64,000 nucleotides of DNA from Kribbella jejuensis (GCF_006715085.1 NZ_VFMM01000001.1:2666001-2730000); one strand, 5' to 3'; shown: positions 26,614-34,450, numbered from the stretch's first letter. Made by a program: numbers and translations. Notes: generated by a model not told the origin, from the letters alone.

Positions 26614-27479
26614 AACTTCCGCCCGGTGAGCTGCTCGTACGCGTTGATGTATGCGGACCGCGTCCGCTCGATCACCTCGTCGGACAGCCGCGGCGGCGCC
26701 TCGCCGGAGGCGCGGTCCCAGCCCGACTCGAACTGCAGCCAGTCCCGGACGATCTGCTTGTCGTACGACGGCTGCTGCTTGCCGGGCTCCCACTGGTCGG
26801 CCGGCCAGAACCGGCTCGAGTCCGGTGTCAGCACCTCGTCGGCCAGCACGATCGTGCCGTCCGCGCGGGCGCCGAACTCGAACTTCGTGTCGGCCAGGAT
26901 GATCCCGCGCTCCTCGGCCATCGCCCGCGCCCTGGTGTAGACGTCCAGCGTGCTGCGCCGGAGCGCCTCCGCCACGTCCGCGCCGACGGTCTGCACGACC
27001 GCGTCGTACGAGACGTTCTCGTCGTGCTCGCCGATCTCGGCCTTCGTCGCGGGGGTGAAGATCGGTGTCTCCAGCCGCGATCCCTCGACCAGCCCGCTCG
27101 GCAGCGGGATCCCACAGACGGCGCCGGTCGCGTTGTAGTCCAGCAGGCCGGAGCCGCTCAGGTACCCGCGGGCGACGCACTCGACCGGGTACATGGCGAG
27201 CTTCTCGCACACCACGGCCCGCCCGGCGACCTCCGCGGGCACATCGGTGGAGACGATGTGGTTCGGCACGTCGAGCTGCTCGAACCACCACAGGCTCATC
27301 GCAGTCAGCACCTTGCCCTTGTCCGGAATCGGCGTGTCCAGGATCCAGTCGAACGCGCTCATCCGGTCGCTGGCGACCATCAACAGGTCGCCCGACTCCA
27401 GCTCGTACAGGTCGCGGACCTTTCCGGAGTGCAGATGCTTCGCGCCGGGAATTTCAGGAGCCTGCGGAGGAGTGATCAC
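26610..27479 (-). CDS. purC: Phosphoribosylaminoimidazole-succinocarboxamide synthase (SAICAR synthetase)
   Basis: A 289-residue PurC, which joins CAIR and aspartate with ATP. The motifs KHLHSGKVRDLYEL, VASDRMSAFDWIL, PVECVARGYLSGSG, TPATKAE and ADTKFEFG are all present, and the length is normal for the actinobacterial form. I chose the GTG at 27479, since the family begins just before IPGAKHLHSGK; an upstream extension would read through a structured non-coding region. No ribosome site is obvious, so a leaderless or structured-leader start is possible. Its stop shares a CTAG with the opposing membrane-protein gene. Confidence 0.97.
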   Translation of the reverse strand: MITPPQAPEIPGAKHLHSGKVRDLYELESGDLLMVASDRMSAFDWILDTPIPDKGKVLTAMSLWWFEQLDVPNHIVSTDVPAEVAGRAVVCEKLAMYPVECVARGYLSGSGLLDYNATGAVCGIPLPSGLVEGSRLETPIFTPATKAEIGEHDENVSYDAVVQTVGADVAEALRRSTLDVYTRARAMAEERGIILADTKFEFGARADGTIVLADEVLTPDSSRFWPADQWEPGKQQPSYDKQIVRDWLQFESGWDRASGEAPPRLSDEVIERTRSAYINAYEQLTGRKF

Positions 27480-27505
27480 AGGTGGATTGTTCCATCCGGC
27501 GCCGG

Positions 27506-27615
27506 GGGGCGGACGCCCAGCACTCACCAACTTGGGCGATCGGCCCTCCGCCGATGGCAGCGGAGCGTGCACAAGCCCCGTTCCCGCGGGTTGGTGAGTG
27601 GTGCAGGTCCGCCCC
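27506..27615 (-). promoter_or_regulatory. Candidate structured RNA leader upstream of purC
   Basis: Between the monooxygenase stop and the purC start, two nested pairs of perfect inverted repeats face each other. The outer pair is 9 bases (GTCCGCCCC and complement, 27607-27615 and 27506-27514), the inner pair 11 bases (CACTCACCAAC at 27521-27531 and its complement at 27590-27600). The 6-base gaps between them are equal on both sides. They would form a long helix with a symmetrical internal loop closing a 58-base apical part. That part can itself fold, using ATCGGC/GCCGAT (27539-27555) or CTCCGC/GCGGAG. On the minus strand this is a purC leader about 26 bases from the GTG. A terminator or small mobile repeat are alternatives. 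Confidence 0.45.
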
Positions 27616-28703
27616 TAACGCTGCCGGAGCTTCAGGAGTTTCCCGCCCAGCGCGAAGGCGCCGTCGCGGAGCGTGCAGAGCACGGGGTTCTCGGTCTGGG
27701 CGACGCGGCCGACGGACCGGGAGCGCTTCACCAGCTTGGTGGTCGCGGGACGGCGTTCGGCGTCGTACGCAGCCAGTGCTGCGTGTAGATCGTCGGTGCC
27801 GGCGAGGATCCGGCCGAGCGCGCCGGCGTCCTCGATCGCGGAGCAGGCGCCGCGGCCGAGGTTCGGCGTCATCGCGTGCGCTGCGTCGCCGAGCAGCACG
27901 ATCCGGCCCTGCGCGAACGGCATCAGCGGCGTGGTCAGGTCGAGGATGTCGTTCTGCAGGATCTTCTCGGTGTTCGCGATCAGCCGCGGGATCGGGTCGT
28001 GCCAGCTCTCGAAGACGGTCGGTTCGCTCGTCGTACCGGCCGGTTGGTTCGCCGTTCCGTACCAGTAGAACCGGCCGTCGATCAGCCGTGCGAACCCGAA
28101 CAGTTGCCCACGGCCCCAGGTCTCGCCGCCGCCGTCGTCGAGGTCGATGTCGGCGATGCCGCGGTAGGCCGTGAACCCGGAGTACCGCGGGCCGGCGTAC
28201 TGCGGGTACAGCGTGCTGCGGACCGCGCTCCGGATCCCGTCCGCGGCGACGAGGAGGTCGGCCCGCAACTCCCCGTTCACCGTGACGCCGTCGTCATCCT
28301 GCACGACCTCCCGCACGTCGTACCCGGTCCGCACCGTCACCTGGCCCATACCAAACGGTTTGGTATGCCTGATGTTTTTGAACTCCGCTGTGATCAGGTC
28401 GTGCAGCTGGGCGCGGTGGATCATCACCGGAAGCTCCATGCCGAGCTGGGGTGCGCTGACCACCCACCGGCCGTCGGGCCTGCGCATCCCGGCCGGCTGG
28501 GATTGCACGGACGACTTCTCGACGCCCTTCACCCCGAGCTCTTCCAGTACGGCGACCGCCGACGGCCAGACCGAGATGCCGGCTCCTACTTCGCCCAGCT
28601 CCGGTGCTCGCTCCAGCACCGTGACCTGCCAACCGCGCCGCTGCAGCGCGACAGCGGCGCTGACCCCTCCGATACCCGCTCCGACCACGATCGCCGTACC
28701 CAT
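27615..28703 (-). CDS. FAD-dependent monooxygenase
   Basis: A 362-residue aromatic-ring hydroxylase-type flavoprotein. The FAD-binding GxGxxG (GAGIGG, residues 8-13) is followed by VLERAPELGEVGAGI, DLLVAADG occurs in the middle, and GDAAHAMTPNLGRGACSAIED near residues 270-290 binds the FAD ribityl chain. It would hydroxylate a small aromatic or related compound using NAD(P)H and oxygen. The ATG at 28703 starts only 5 bases from a 22-base palindrome shared with the divergent TetR gene, which is its likely repressor. An unusual palindrome also lies inside the gene at 28347-28367. Confidence 0.93.
   Translation of the reverse strand: MGTAIVVGAGIGGVSAAVALQRRGWQVTVLERAPELGEVGAGISVWPSAVAVLEELGVKGVEKSSVQSQPAGMRRPDGRWVVSAPQLGMELPVMIHRAQLHDLITAEFKNIRHTKPFGMGQVTVRTGYDVREVVQDDDGVTVNGELRADLLVAADGIRSAVRSTLYPQYAGPRYSGFTAYRGIADIDLDDGGGETWGRGQLFGFARLIDGRFYWYGTANQPAGTTSEPTVFESWHDPIPRLIANTEKILQNDILDLTTPLMPFAQGRIVLLGDAAHAMTPNLGRGACSAIEDAGALGRILAGTDDLHAALAAYDAERRPATTKLVKRSRSVGRVAQTENPVLCTLRDGAFALGGKLLKLRQR
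28347..28367. repeat. Perfect palindrome inside the monooxygenase gene
   Basis: Ten-base arms, CATACCAAAC and GTTTGGTATG, flank a single G. The element is within codons for HTKPFGM and is AT-rich in an otherwise GC-rich gene. It resembles a TetR-type operator in size but differs in sequence from the one at 28709. A second site for the local regulator or chance are both possible. Confidence 0.6.
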
Positions 28704-28708
28704 GCTCT

Positions 28709-28730
28709 TGACTCTACATCTGTAGAGTCA
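28709..28730. promoter_or_regulatory. Operator between monooxygenase and TetR genes
   Basis: A perfect 22-base palindrome: arms TGACTCTACA and TGTAGAGTCA with a TC centre. It lies 5 bases before the monooxygenase ATG and 26 before the TetR GTG. Its left edge includes TTGACT, which could be the -35 box of the TetR promoter. Strength and position make it the likely TetR operator for both genes. Confidence 0.75.
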
Positions 28731-28756
28731 GCCTGGGAAGTGCGAGACTTTCCGGC

Positions 28757-29326
28757 GTGACTGTGCCTCGGGGAGCGGATCGGCAGGACGCCATCGCGGA
28801 CGCCGCGATCCATCTCGTCGCTACGCGCGGGCTGCGTGGGCTCACGCACCGGGCGGTCGACGCCGAAGCAGGCCTACCGCCGGGCTCCACGTCGTACTAC
28901 CTGCGAACGCGGAACGCGCTGCTCACCGCCTGCGTACGGCGGATGCTCGCCCGGGACGTCACCGGTATGCCACCGCCCGGCGCGGATCCGATCGAGTTGA
29001 TGGTGGCGATGGTCGCCGGGCTCGCCCAGGAACGGCCGGACGATCTGGTCGCGCGGTACGAGCTGTCCCTGGAGGCGAGCCGTCAGCCCGAACTACGCGC
29101 CACGATCGACGAGGGCGGCCGTCAACTGCGAACGATGCTGGCACAGTTGCTCGCCGGGATCGGCGTACCCGATCCGGAAACCGCGGCCTGGCCGGTCGCG
29201 GCAATGATGGACGGCTTGCTCTACGACCGAGTCGCCGGCGCCGGCTCAACCCTCCCTCCAGAAGCCTTCAAATCCGCCGTCCGCCGCTCCATAACCGCCC
29301 TCCTCACCGGCCTCAAGACCTCCTGA
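28757..29326 (+). CDS. TetR-family transcriptional regulator
   Basis: A 189-residue repressor. Residues about 8-55 form the helix-turn-helix (AIADAAIHLVATRGLRGLTHRAV then AGLPPGSTSYYLRTRNALL), where SYY is the usual recognition end. The C-terminal part is the ligand-binding dimer domain with a likely TetR_C fold. The GTG at 28757 is the start; 53 bases separate it from the divergent monooxygenase, with the palindrome between. It probably senses the monooxygenase substrate. Confidence 0.92.
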   Translation: MTVPRGADRQDAIADAAIHLVATRGLRGLTHRAVDAEAGLPPGSTSYYLRTRNALLTACVRRMLARDVTGMPPPGADPIELMVAMVAGLAQERPDDLVARYELSLEASRQPELRATIDEGGRQLRTMLAQLLAGIGVPDPETAAWPVAAMMDGLLYDRVAGAGSTLPPEAFKSAVRRSITALLTGLKTS

Positions 29327-29335
29327 CCGGTGGAC

Positions 29336-29758
29336 TCAGAGGCGGTCGGTGACTGCTACGAATGTGAAATAGCAGACGCCGAGCAGCATGCCGACGTGGC
29401 CGAGTACGGAGAGTCCTGCGCCGGAACCCCAGGAGTCACTCTGCGCATCCTCGGAATGCTTACCACCGCTCGGCAACCAACGGGCCAACAGCAACAATCC
29501 GACCACTGTGAGTGCCCACCAGCCGGCCAGCACGATCAGCGCGATCCCTCGCTGACCGGTGATCAAGGCAACGACCCAGCCGATCAGCGTGACCACCCCG
29601 ACGATCGTGTGCAGGCGAAGCAGGATCGCCGAGTACCCGTGCCGCCCGGCCCCATGACCGGTGCCGTCGACAACGGTGCCACCGAGCCGTACCCGCGTAA
29701 TCAACACGACGACCGCCCCGAGCGCGGTCAGAAACCAGGTGACATTCGACCATTCCAC
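29336..29758 (-). CDS. Four-helix membrane protein of unknown function
   Basis: A 140-residue protein with four hydrophobic helices (about 8-24, 48-68, 72-93 and 113-135), connected by short polar loops. His50 in LRLHTIVG and His117 in LGHVGM could ligate haem or metal, but no family is recognised with confidence. GTG start at 29758. The stop lies 9 bases from the end of the convergent TetR gene. Confidence 0.75.
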   Translation of the reverse strand: MEWSNVTWFLTALGAVVVLITRVRLGGTVVDGTGHGAGRHGYSAILLRLHTIVGVVTLIGWVVALITGQRGIALIVLAGWWALTVVGLLLLARWLPSGGKHSEDAQSDSWGSGAGLSVLGHVGMLLGVCYFTFVAVTDRL

Positions 29759-29850
29759 GCCCGTTCAATACCCCACCCGACGCCGAGGTGAACCCTTGAG
29801 CGCCTTGACAGCCGCCCAGATATGGCGGGCCCTCCCCCCGCTGTCCCGCG

Positions 29851-29982
29851 GGACACCCGGTCGACTACCGCACGTACGCCGGTCGCGACCACGTCGGCTT
29901 GGTCGCGACCGACTCGCCTCTCGTCCCCGAGCTCGTCACCTGGACGACCGACCGCTTCGACCCACCCCACTCCACCTGCTGA
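29851..29982 (+). pseudogene. Remnant of a secreted lipase C-terminus
   Basis: The stretch 29759-30068 has no intact gene. On the plus strand one frame reads GHPVDYRTYAGRDHVGLVA then DSPLVPELVTWTTDRF before a TGA at 29980-29982. This is the typical end of secretory triacylglycerol-lipase-like alpha/beta hydrolases, with His of the catalytic triad in GRDHVG. Upstream this frame soon meets a stop and no hydrolase core remains. It is best read as the tail of a deleted gene. Confidence 0.5.
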
Positions 29983-30068
29983 AACGCCCGACGGGCCGAG
30001 TTGTCCGCTCGAGGCCCGCCGGGCTGCCCATCCCAGCCCAGCTGACGCTGTCTGGCTCAGGTGCCTGT

Positions 30069-30674
30069 TCAGCTCGTCTGGGTCTGACCCTGAGTCCCCT
30101 GCTGGGGCCCGTTCCCCTGCTGCGTGCCGTTCCCCTGCTGAGTCCCCTGCCCGAAGCCCTGGCCGGTGCCGTTCTGGCCGGTGCCGTTCTGGCCGGTGCC
30201 GTTCTGGCCTGGGCCGTTGCCGAAACGCTGGCCGTTCCCCGGGAATCCACCGCGCCCGCCGGGCCCACCGAACTGACCCTGCTGGTTGCTGGTTCCGTCC
30301 CACGAGTGCCCGACCGCCATTCCACCGAGGAATGCCAGCACCGCAAGAATCGACCCGGCCCCGGCCAACATCAGATTGCTCGGCCGCTTGCCGCCAGTCG
30401 GCACGGCTGCAACCGGCTGACCAACACCCGCCGGCGACGGCACGCCGGTCTGCTGCCCAACCGCCGCACCCTGACCACCAGCCGGAGGCTGTACGGCGGC
30501 CTGGGGCTGTACTGGAGCCGGGGGCTGTACGCCGACGGCCGGGGGCTGTACTGGAGCCTGGGGCTGTACGCCGACGGGCGGGGGCTGTACTGGGGGCGAG
30601 GGCTGCACTCCGGCGGGCTGGTGCGCCGTTCGGGCTGCCTGGAATTGCGCTTCTGGGGACTGCGTCATCTTCAT
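30069..30674 (-). CDS. Membrane-anchored low-complexity protein, possible glycosylation target
   Basis: A 201-residue protein of three parts: a cytoplasmic Pro/Gln/Val-rich half (residues about 15-70, repeats of PPVQPP and VGVQP), one transmembrane helix (about 102-122, LMLAGAGSILAVLAFLGGM), and an extracellular tail rich in Gly, Gln, Asn and Thr, including GQNGT three times and GTQQGNG twice. It lacks any globular domain. The ATG overlaps the stop of the GT39 gene (ATGA) and follows an AGGGAG site. NGT matches the N-glycosylation sequon and its Thr could take O-linked sugar. Being coupled to two glycosyltransferases, it may be their acceptor; this is inference. Confidence 0.8.
   Translation of the reverse strand: MKMTQSPEAQFQAARTAHQPAGVQPSPPVQPPPVGVQPQAPVQPPAVGVQPPAPVQPQAAVQPPAGGQGAAVGQQTGVPSPAGVGQPVAAVPTGGKRPSNLMLAGAGSILAVLAFLGGMAVGHSWDGTSNQQGQFGGPGGRGGFPGNGQRFGNGPGQNGTGQNGTGQNGTGQGFGQGTQQGNGTQQGNGPQQGTQGQTQTS
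30161..30205. repeat. Three perfect 15-base tandem repeats
   Basis: The unit GGCCGGTGCCGTTCT occurs three times without a mismatch and encodes GQNGT on the minus strand in the extracellular tail of the membrane-anchored protein. Identical copies imply recent slippage and variable length between strains. Confidence 0.9.
30503..30600. repeat. 39-base tandem repeat, about 2.5 copies
   Basis: Units starting at 30503, 30542 and 30581 share GGGGCTGTACTGG and then GGGGCTGTACGCCGACGG. They encode the 13-residue Pro/Val/Gln repeat in the cytoplasmic part of the same protein. Confidence 0.8.
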
Positions 30675-32770
30675 GCTCCCTTTGCGGTCGAGAGGTCGTA
30701 GACGGTTGTGGTGCTGACGGTTTGGGCGGTGAAGTTTTCGCTTACCCAGGTGGCGATCTGGCTGGAGGTGCCGTCACTGCCGCCGCGGCCGCCGAAGCCC
30801 ATGCCGCCGCCGGACCCGATGAAGTAGTGGATCTTGCCTTGGGCAACGAGTTGTTTGAACTCGGCCAGGGTCGGCGCGGGATCTGTTCCGTTGAATCCGC
30901 CGATCGCCATGATCGGCTCACCGGATGCGATCTGCATCGGCGCGGCACCGTTCGCGGTCACCGCGGCGGCTGCCCAGGTGTACCCCTTCGCCCCCTGCTG
31001 CAACAACGTGATCAGCTCGCTCGACACCCCGCTGATCCCACCGCCACCAAGGAACCCGCCGACACCACCCATACCACCCTGCCGCGTACTGCCAGTCCCA
31101 CCGGTTCCGGTGCCGCCCGTGCCGGTCGCACCCGTGCCCGTACCGCCAGTGCCAGTGCCCGTACCGCCAGTGCCAGTGCCTGTGCCGCCGGTTCCGGTGC
31201 CGGTTTGGCCGGGTGGGGTGCCCATTCCGCCGCCAGGGCCGCCGCCGAAGCCGCCCATTCGGCCCATGCCGGCGACACCAGCGGGGCCCGCCGAGGGTAG
31301 GGCGCCGGTGTGGGCTGAGTTGATTGTGGCGACGGAGTACGCCGTCGGTCCGGCCAGGGCGGTCAGCGTCATCACCGCGGCCGCGAACAGCCCGGCCCGA
31401 CGTGTCGCCGTACGGTTCAGTTTGAGCTCCGGCACCAGCACCAGCAACCCCGCCGCGAGTACGCCGATGAACAGCACGACCCACCGCAACCACGGCTGCC
31501 ACGAGGACGTCTGGTGCAGCAGCGCAAAGCTCCAACCAGCAGTCAGCAGGATCCCACCTGCAAGAGTTGCCCGTGGCAACAACTCGGCCCGGTGCTTCCA
31601 GAGCACCGACATCGCCCCGCCGATCACTGCGCCGATCGCCGGTGCCAGCGCGATCATGTAGTAGCTGTGGATGATGCCCTGCATGTAGCTGAACACCAGC
31701 CCGGTACCGAGCAGCCACCCGCCCCACAGCAATGCGAACGCGCGCTTCCGATCCGTCCGCGGAGCCTTGCCCGCGGCAACCACCAGTACGACGATGCCCA
31801 GCAGAGCAGCCGGCAGCAACCAAGCGATCTGCGAAGCGAACTCACCACCGAACAACCGCTGCACGCCGGCCGCGCCGCCCCACATGGCGCCACCGCCACC
31901 CCCGCCACCGCCGACCGACCCGGTCTCATTGCCGTCGAGCCGCCCGAGACCATTGTAGCCGAGCGTCAGCTCGAGAATGCTGTTGTTCTGCGACCCACCG
32001 ATGTACGGCCGCGCCGACGCCGGCAGCAGCTCCACGATCGCGACCCACCAGCCGGCGCTGACGATCAACGAGACCGTCGCCAGCACGAGGTGCAGAATCC
32101 GCCTGCCCAGCGCCGGCTTGCCGGCAACCAGGTACGCGATACCGAACGCAGGCAGGATCAGGAACGCCTGCAGCATCTTCGTCAGGAACCCGAACCCGAC
32201 CAGCGCACCCGCCAGAATCATCCAGCGAGCCGCATACTTGGTCGAGTCGATCGCCCGCGTCACCGCCCACGCACCGGCGCACAGCAACAGGACCAGCAAC
32301 GCGTCCGGATTGTTGAAGCGGAAGATCAGTACGGCGACCGGCGTCAGCGCGAGGATCGCCCCGGCGAGCAGGCCGGCGTTCGCGGAGAACCAGCGGCGTA
32401 CGGAGACGTACACGAATCCGACACTCGCGACGCCCATCAGCGCCTCGGGCACCAGCATGCTCCAGCTGTTGAACCCGAAGATCCGCGCGGACAGGCCCAT
32501 CACCCACAACGAGCCGGGGGTCTTGTCGACGGTGATGAAGCTCGACGAGTCGAACGACCCGAAGAACCATGCCTTCCAGCTCTTCGACCCGGCCTGTACG
32601 GCGGCCGCGTAGTACTCGTTGGCGTACCCGTTCTTGGACAGGCCCCACAAGTACGCGATCGCGGTCAACGCCAGCAGGCCGCCGTACAGAATCTTGTCGC
32701 GACTCAGGGTGTACTGCGTGGTGATCGCGCGAGGTCTGGTTGCCTCGACGGGATCGGAGACGGTTGTCAT
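30671..32770 (-). CDS. GT39-family membrane glycosyltransferase (YkcB-like)
   Basis: A 699-residue polytopic enzyme of the dolichol-phosphate-mannosyltransferase/ArnT type. It has about 11-13 helices, the first at about 28-45, and the catalytic-loop acidic residue lies in SFITVDKTPGSLWVMG. The C-terminal region starts with a Gly/Thr low-complexity linker (GTGTGGT repeats, about 520-560) and ends in a globular domain of about 130 residues (ELITLLQQGAKGYTWAAAAV, then VAQGKIHYFIGSGG), as in YkcB-like proteins. It would transfer a lipid-linked sugar outside the membrane. The start at ATG 32770 lies 2 bases after the GT2 gene stop; its stop overlaps the following gene. Confidence 0.9.
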   Translation of the reverse strand: MTTVSDPVEATRPRAITTQYTLSRDKILYGGLLALTAIAYLWGLSKNGYANEYYAAAVQAGSKSWKAWFFGSFDSSSFITVDKTPGSLWVMGLSARIFGFNSWSMLVPEALMGVASVGFVYVSVRRWFSANAGLLAGAILALTPVAVLIFRFNNPDALLVLLLCAGAWAVTRAIDSTKYAARWMILAGALVGFGFLTKMLQAFLILPAFGIAYLVAGKPALGRRILHLVLATVSLIVSAGWWVAIVELLPASARPYIGGSQNNSILELTLGYNGLGRLDGNETGSVGGGGGGGGAMWGGAAGVQRLFGGEFASQIAWLLPAALLGIVVLVVAAGKAPRTDRKRAFALLWGGWLLGTGLVFSYMQGIIHSYYMIALAPAIGAVIGGAMSVLWKHRAELLPRATLAGGILLTAGWSFALLHQTSSWQPWLRWVVLFIGVLAAGLLVLVPELKLNRTATRRAGLFAAAVMTLTALAGPTAYSVATINSAHTGALPSAGPAGVAGMGRMGGFGGGPGGGMGTPPGQTGTGTGGTGTGTGGTGTGTGGTGTGATGTGGTGTGGTGSTRQGGMGGVGGFLGGGGISGVSSELITLLQQGAKGYTWAAAAVTANGAAPMQIASGEPIMAIGGFNGTDPAPTLAEFKQLVAQGKIHYFIGSGGGMGFGGRGGSDGTSSQIATWVSENFTAQTVSTTTVYDLSTAKGA
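31091..31206. repeat. Gly/Thr-coding low-complexity repeat, 21-base period
   Basis: On the minus strand this encodes repeated GTGTGGT. Two perfect 21-base copies start at 31137 and 31158, with degenerate copies on each side. It is the flexible linker between the membrane part and C-terminal domain of the GT39 enzyme, and its length may vary. Confidence 0.85.
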
Positions 32771-32772
32771 CG

Positions 32773-33993
32773 TCAGTGGCTCCGGGTCTGATCGAGAACC
32801 GCAGGGGGTTCGAAGGCGGGCAAGGTAGGCGCGTCGTCGTCGAACACCCACGTCTGGAAGAGGCTGAACCGGACGACGGTGGCGGCCAGGTTCGCGATGG
32901 TGAGGACAGTGATCTCCACCGCCTGATGTGGAGCAGTGATTGCCGTGTGCAACAACCAGAGCGATGCCGCGGTCAAGCTCCAGCCGATGCCGAAGGCAAC
33001 CAGACCGCGCAGTTGGTGCCGCCAACGACCCTCGACACCGGTCACACCGAAGGTGATCCGCCGGTTCAGCGTGGTGTTGCCGACCGCGGTGATCAGCAGA
33101 GCGAGCAGGTTCGCGACCTGGGCCGGCATCCCTTGGCGCAGGACCAGATAGAGCAACGCGTACGCCGCCGTACTCAGTACGCCGACCGCGCAGAACCGCA
33201 GTACTCGCGCCGCGAGCGCGGTCCGTGGGTCGAGGATCCGCGGTCGTCCGTACTTCTGCCGGACCGGCTCGAGGTCGACACGGCTGCGCATCAGCCGGGC
33301 GATCCCCCGCAGGTCCTCGCCCACCGTCTTCGCGATCGCGACCCGGGAGTCCAGGTCGTCGATCCAGTCCACCGGGACCTCGTGGATCCGCAGACCGGCC
33401 TTCTCGGCCAGCACCAGCAGCTCGGTGTCGAAGAACCAGCTGGTGTCCTCGACCAGCGGCAGCAGTTCCCGCGCGACGTCGGCGCGGATCGCCTTGAACC
33501 CACATTGCGCGTCCGAGAAGTGCGCGCTCAGCGTTGCCCGTAGCAACAGGTTGTACGAGCGTGAGATGAACTCCCGCTTCGGCCGCCGGACCACCCGGGA
33601 GCTCTTCGCCAACCGGGTGCCGATGGCAACATCACTGTGGCCGGCGAGCAGCGGTGCGACCAGCGGCAGCAGGGCGTTCAGGTTGGTGGACAGGTCGACG
33701 TCCATGTAGGCGAGCACCTCGGCAGTGCTGCTCGACCAGACCTGTTTCAGCGCGCGGCCGCGGCCGGACTGCTCGAGCCGGACGACCCGGACCCCGGGCA
33801 GCTCGCTCGCGAGCAGGGTGCCGAGCTCATAAGTCGCGTCCGTACTTCCGTTGTCCGCGATGCAGACCTCGGCCGGGAACGGGAAAGCGGTGTCGAGGAA
33901 TTCACGAAGCCGCCGGATGTTCGGGCCGAGGTCGTTCTCCTCGTTCTTGACGGGTACGACGATCTCGACCCGAGGATGACCTGGAATCTCCAT
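32773..33993 (-). CDS. GT2 glycosyltransferase fused to GtrA domain (YkcC-like)
   Basis: A 406-residue protein. Residues about 8-230 are a GT-A family 2 transferase (EIVVPVKNEENDL, CIADNGSTDATYE, DVDLSTNL and a QCGFKAI loop), like dolichyl-phosphate mannose synthases. Residues about 265-390 are a GtrA-like four-helix membrane domain (RFCAVGVLSTAAYALLY). It would load a sugar onto polyprenyl phosphate, and GtrA may help flip it. The GT39 enzyme encoded next would then use it. The order GT2-GtrA, GT39, small protein mirrors the Bacillus ykcBC pairing. Start ATG 33993. Confidence 0.92.
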   Translation of the reverse strand: MEIPGHPRVEIVVPVKNEENDLGPNIRRLREFLDTAFPFPAEVCIADNGSTDATYELGTLLASELPGVRVVRLEQSGRGRALKQVWSSSTAEVLAYMDVDLSTNLNALLPLVAPLLAGHSDVAIGTRLAKSSRVVRRPKREFISRSYNLLLRATLSAHFSDAQCGFKAIRADVARELLPLVEDTSWFFDTELLVLAEKAGLRIHEVPVDWIDDLDSRVAIAKTVGEDLRGIARLMRSRVDLEPVRQKYGRPRILDPRTALAARVLRFCAVGVLSTAAYALLYLVLRQGMPAQVANLLALLITAVGNTTLNRRITFGVTGVEGRWRHQLRGLVAFGIGWSLTAASLWLLHTAITAPHQAVEITVLTIANLAATVVRFSLFQTWVFDDDAPTLPAFEPPAVLDQTRSH

Positions 33994-34056
33994 GCCACCG
34001 ATGCTGTCCGGTGAACCTTGGTCAGCCCCTGCGCATGGCTGGCAGTTCGCTGGCAG

Positions 34057-34449
34057 TTACCGGGTGCGACGCAGCCAGAGCAAGCCGAGAACCGGAAGCA
34101 CTACCGGGACGAAGCCGTAGCCCTGGCCGAAGTGAGACCAGACGGTGGCGTCGGGGAAGTCCTGGGGTTCGGCGTAGCTGAAGGCGCCGATCCCGATCAC
34201 GCCGGCCAGCTCGACCGCGATCGCGATCGTGGCGACCTTGCGGGACACCGCGGTCGCCTTGGCCAGCGCGTACGTCGCCGCGCAATAGATGACCGCGGCA
34301 ACGGCCGACAACACGTACGCGATCGGTGCGTCGCTGAACTTGGTCGCGATCTGTACGCCGGCCCGGGCGGTCGCGGCCAGCGCGAACACGCCGTACACAG
34401 CGATCAGGATCCGGCCGGGGCCGTGTTTGGTGGCGGCGGGATCGGTCAT
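34057..34449 (-). CDS. Small four-helix membrane protein
   Basis: A 130-residue protein with four hydrophobic helices (about 14-32, 44-63, 70-90, 108-125) and no recognised motif. A charged segment, AEPQDFPDATVWSHFGQGYGF, lies between helices 3 and 4 and is probably exposed. The ATG is one base from the stop of the preceding small membrane protein, so the two may form a complex. Placed after purB with only short gaps, it may be on the purB transcript. Confidence 0.78.
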   Translation of the reverse strand: MTDPAATKHGPGRILIAVYGVFALAATARAGVQIATKFSDAPIAYVLSAVAAVIYCAATYALAKATAVSRKVATIAIAVELAGVIGIGAFSYAEPQDFPDATVWSHFGQGYGFVPVVLPVLGLLWLRRTR

Positions 34450-34450
34450 C

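Noticed and set aside
27506..27615. Inverted arms considered as ends of an insertion sequence
   Set aside because: Only 58 bases lie between them and no transposase or flanking duplication is seen; a non-autonomous mini-element remains possible but less likely than a leader structure.
30161..31206. Repeats considered as a CRISPR array
   Set aside because: Units are contiguous, in frame and without spacers; they encode protein repeats.
29661..31300. Plus-strand frames across the lipase remnant and low-complexity genes
   Set aside because: Pro/Arg/Ala/Ser-rich complements of repeats; only the short lipase-like tail at 29851-29982 has meaningful sequence.
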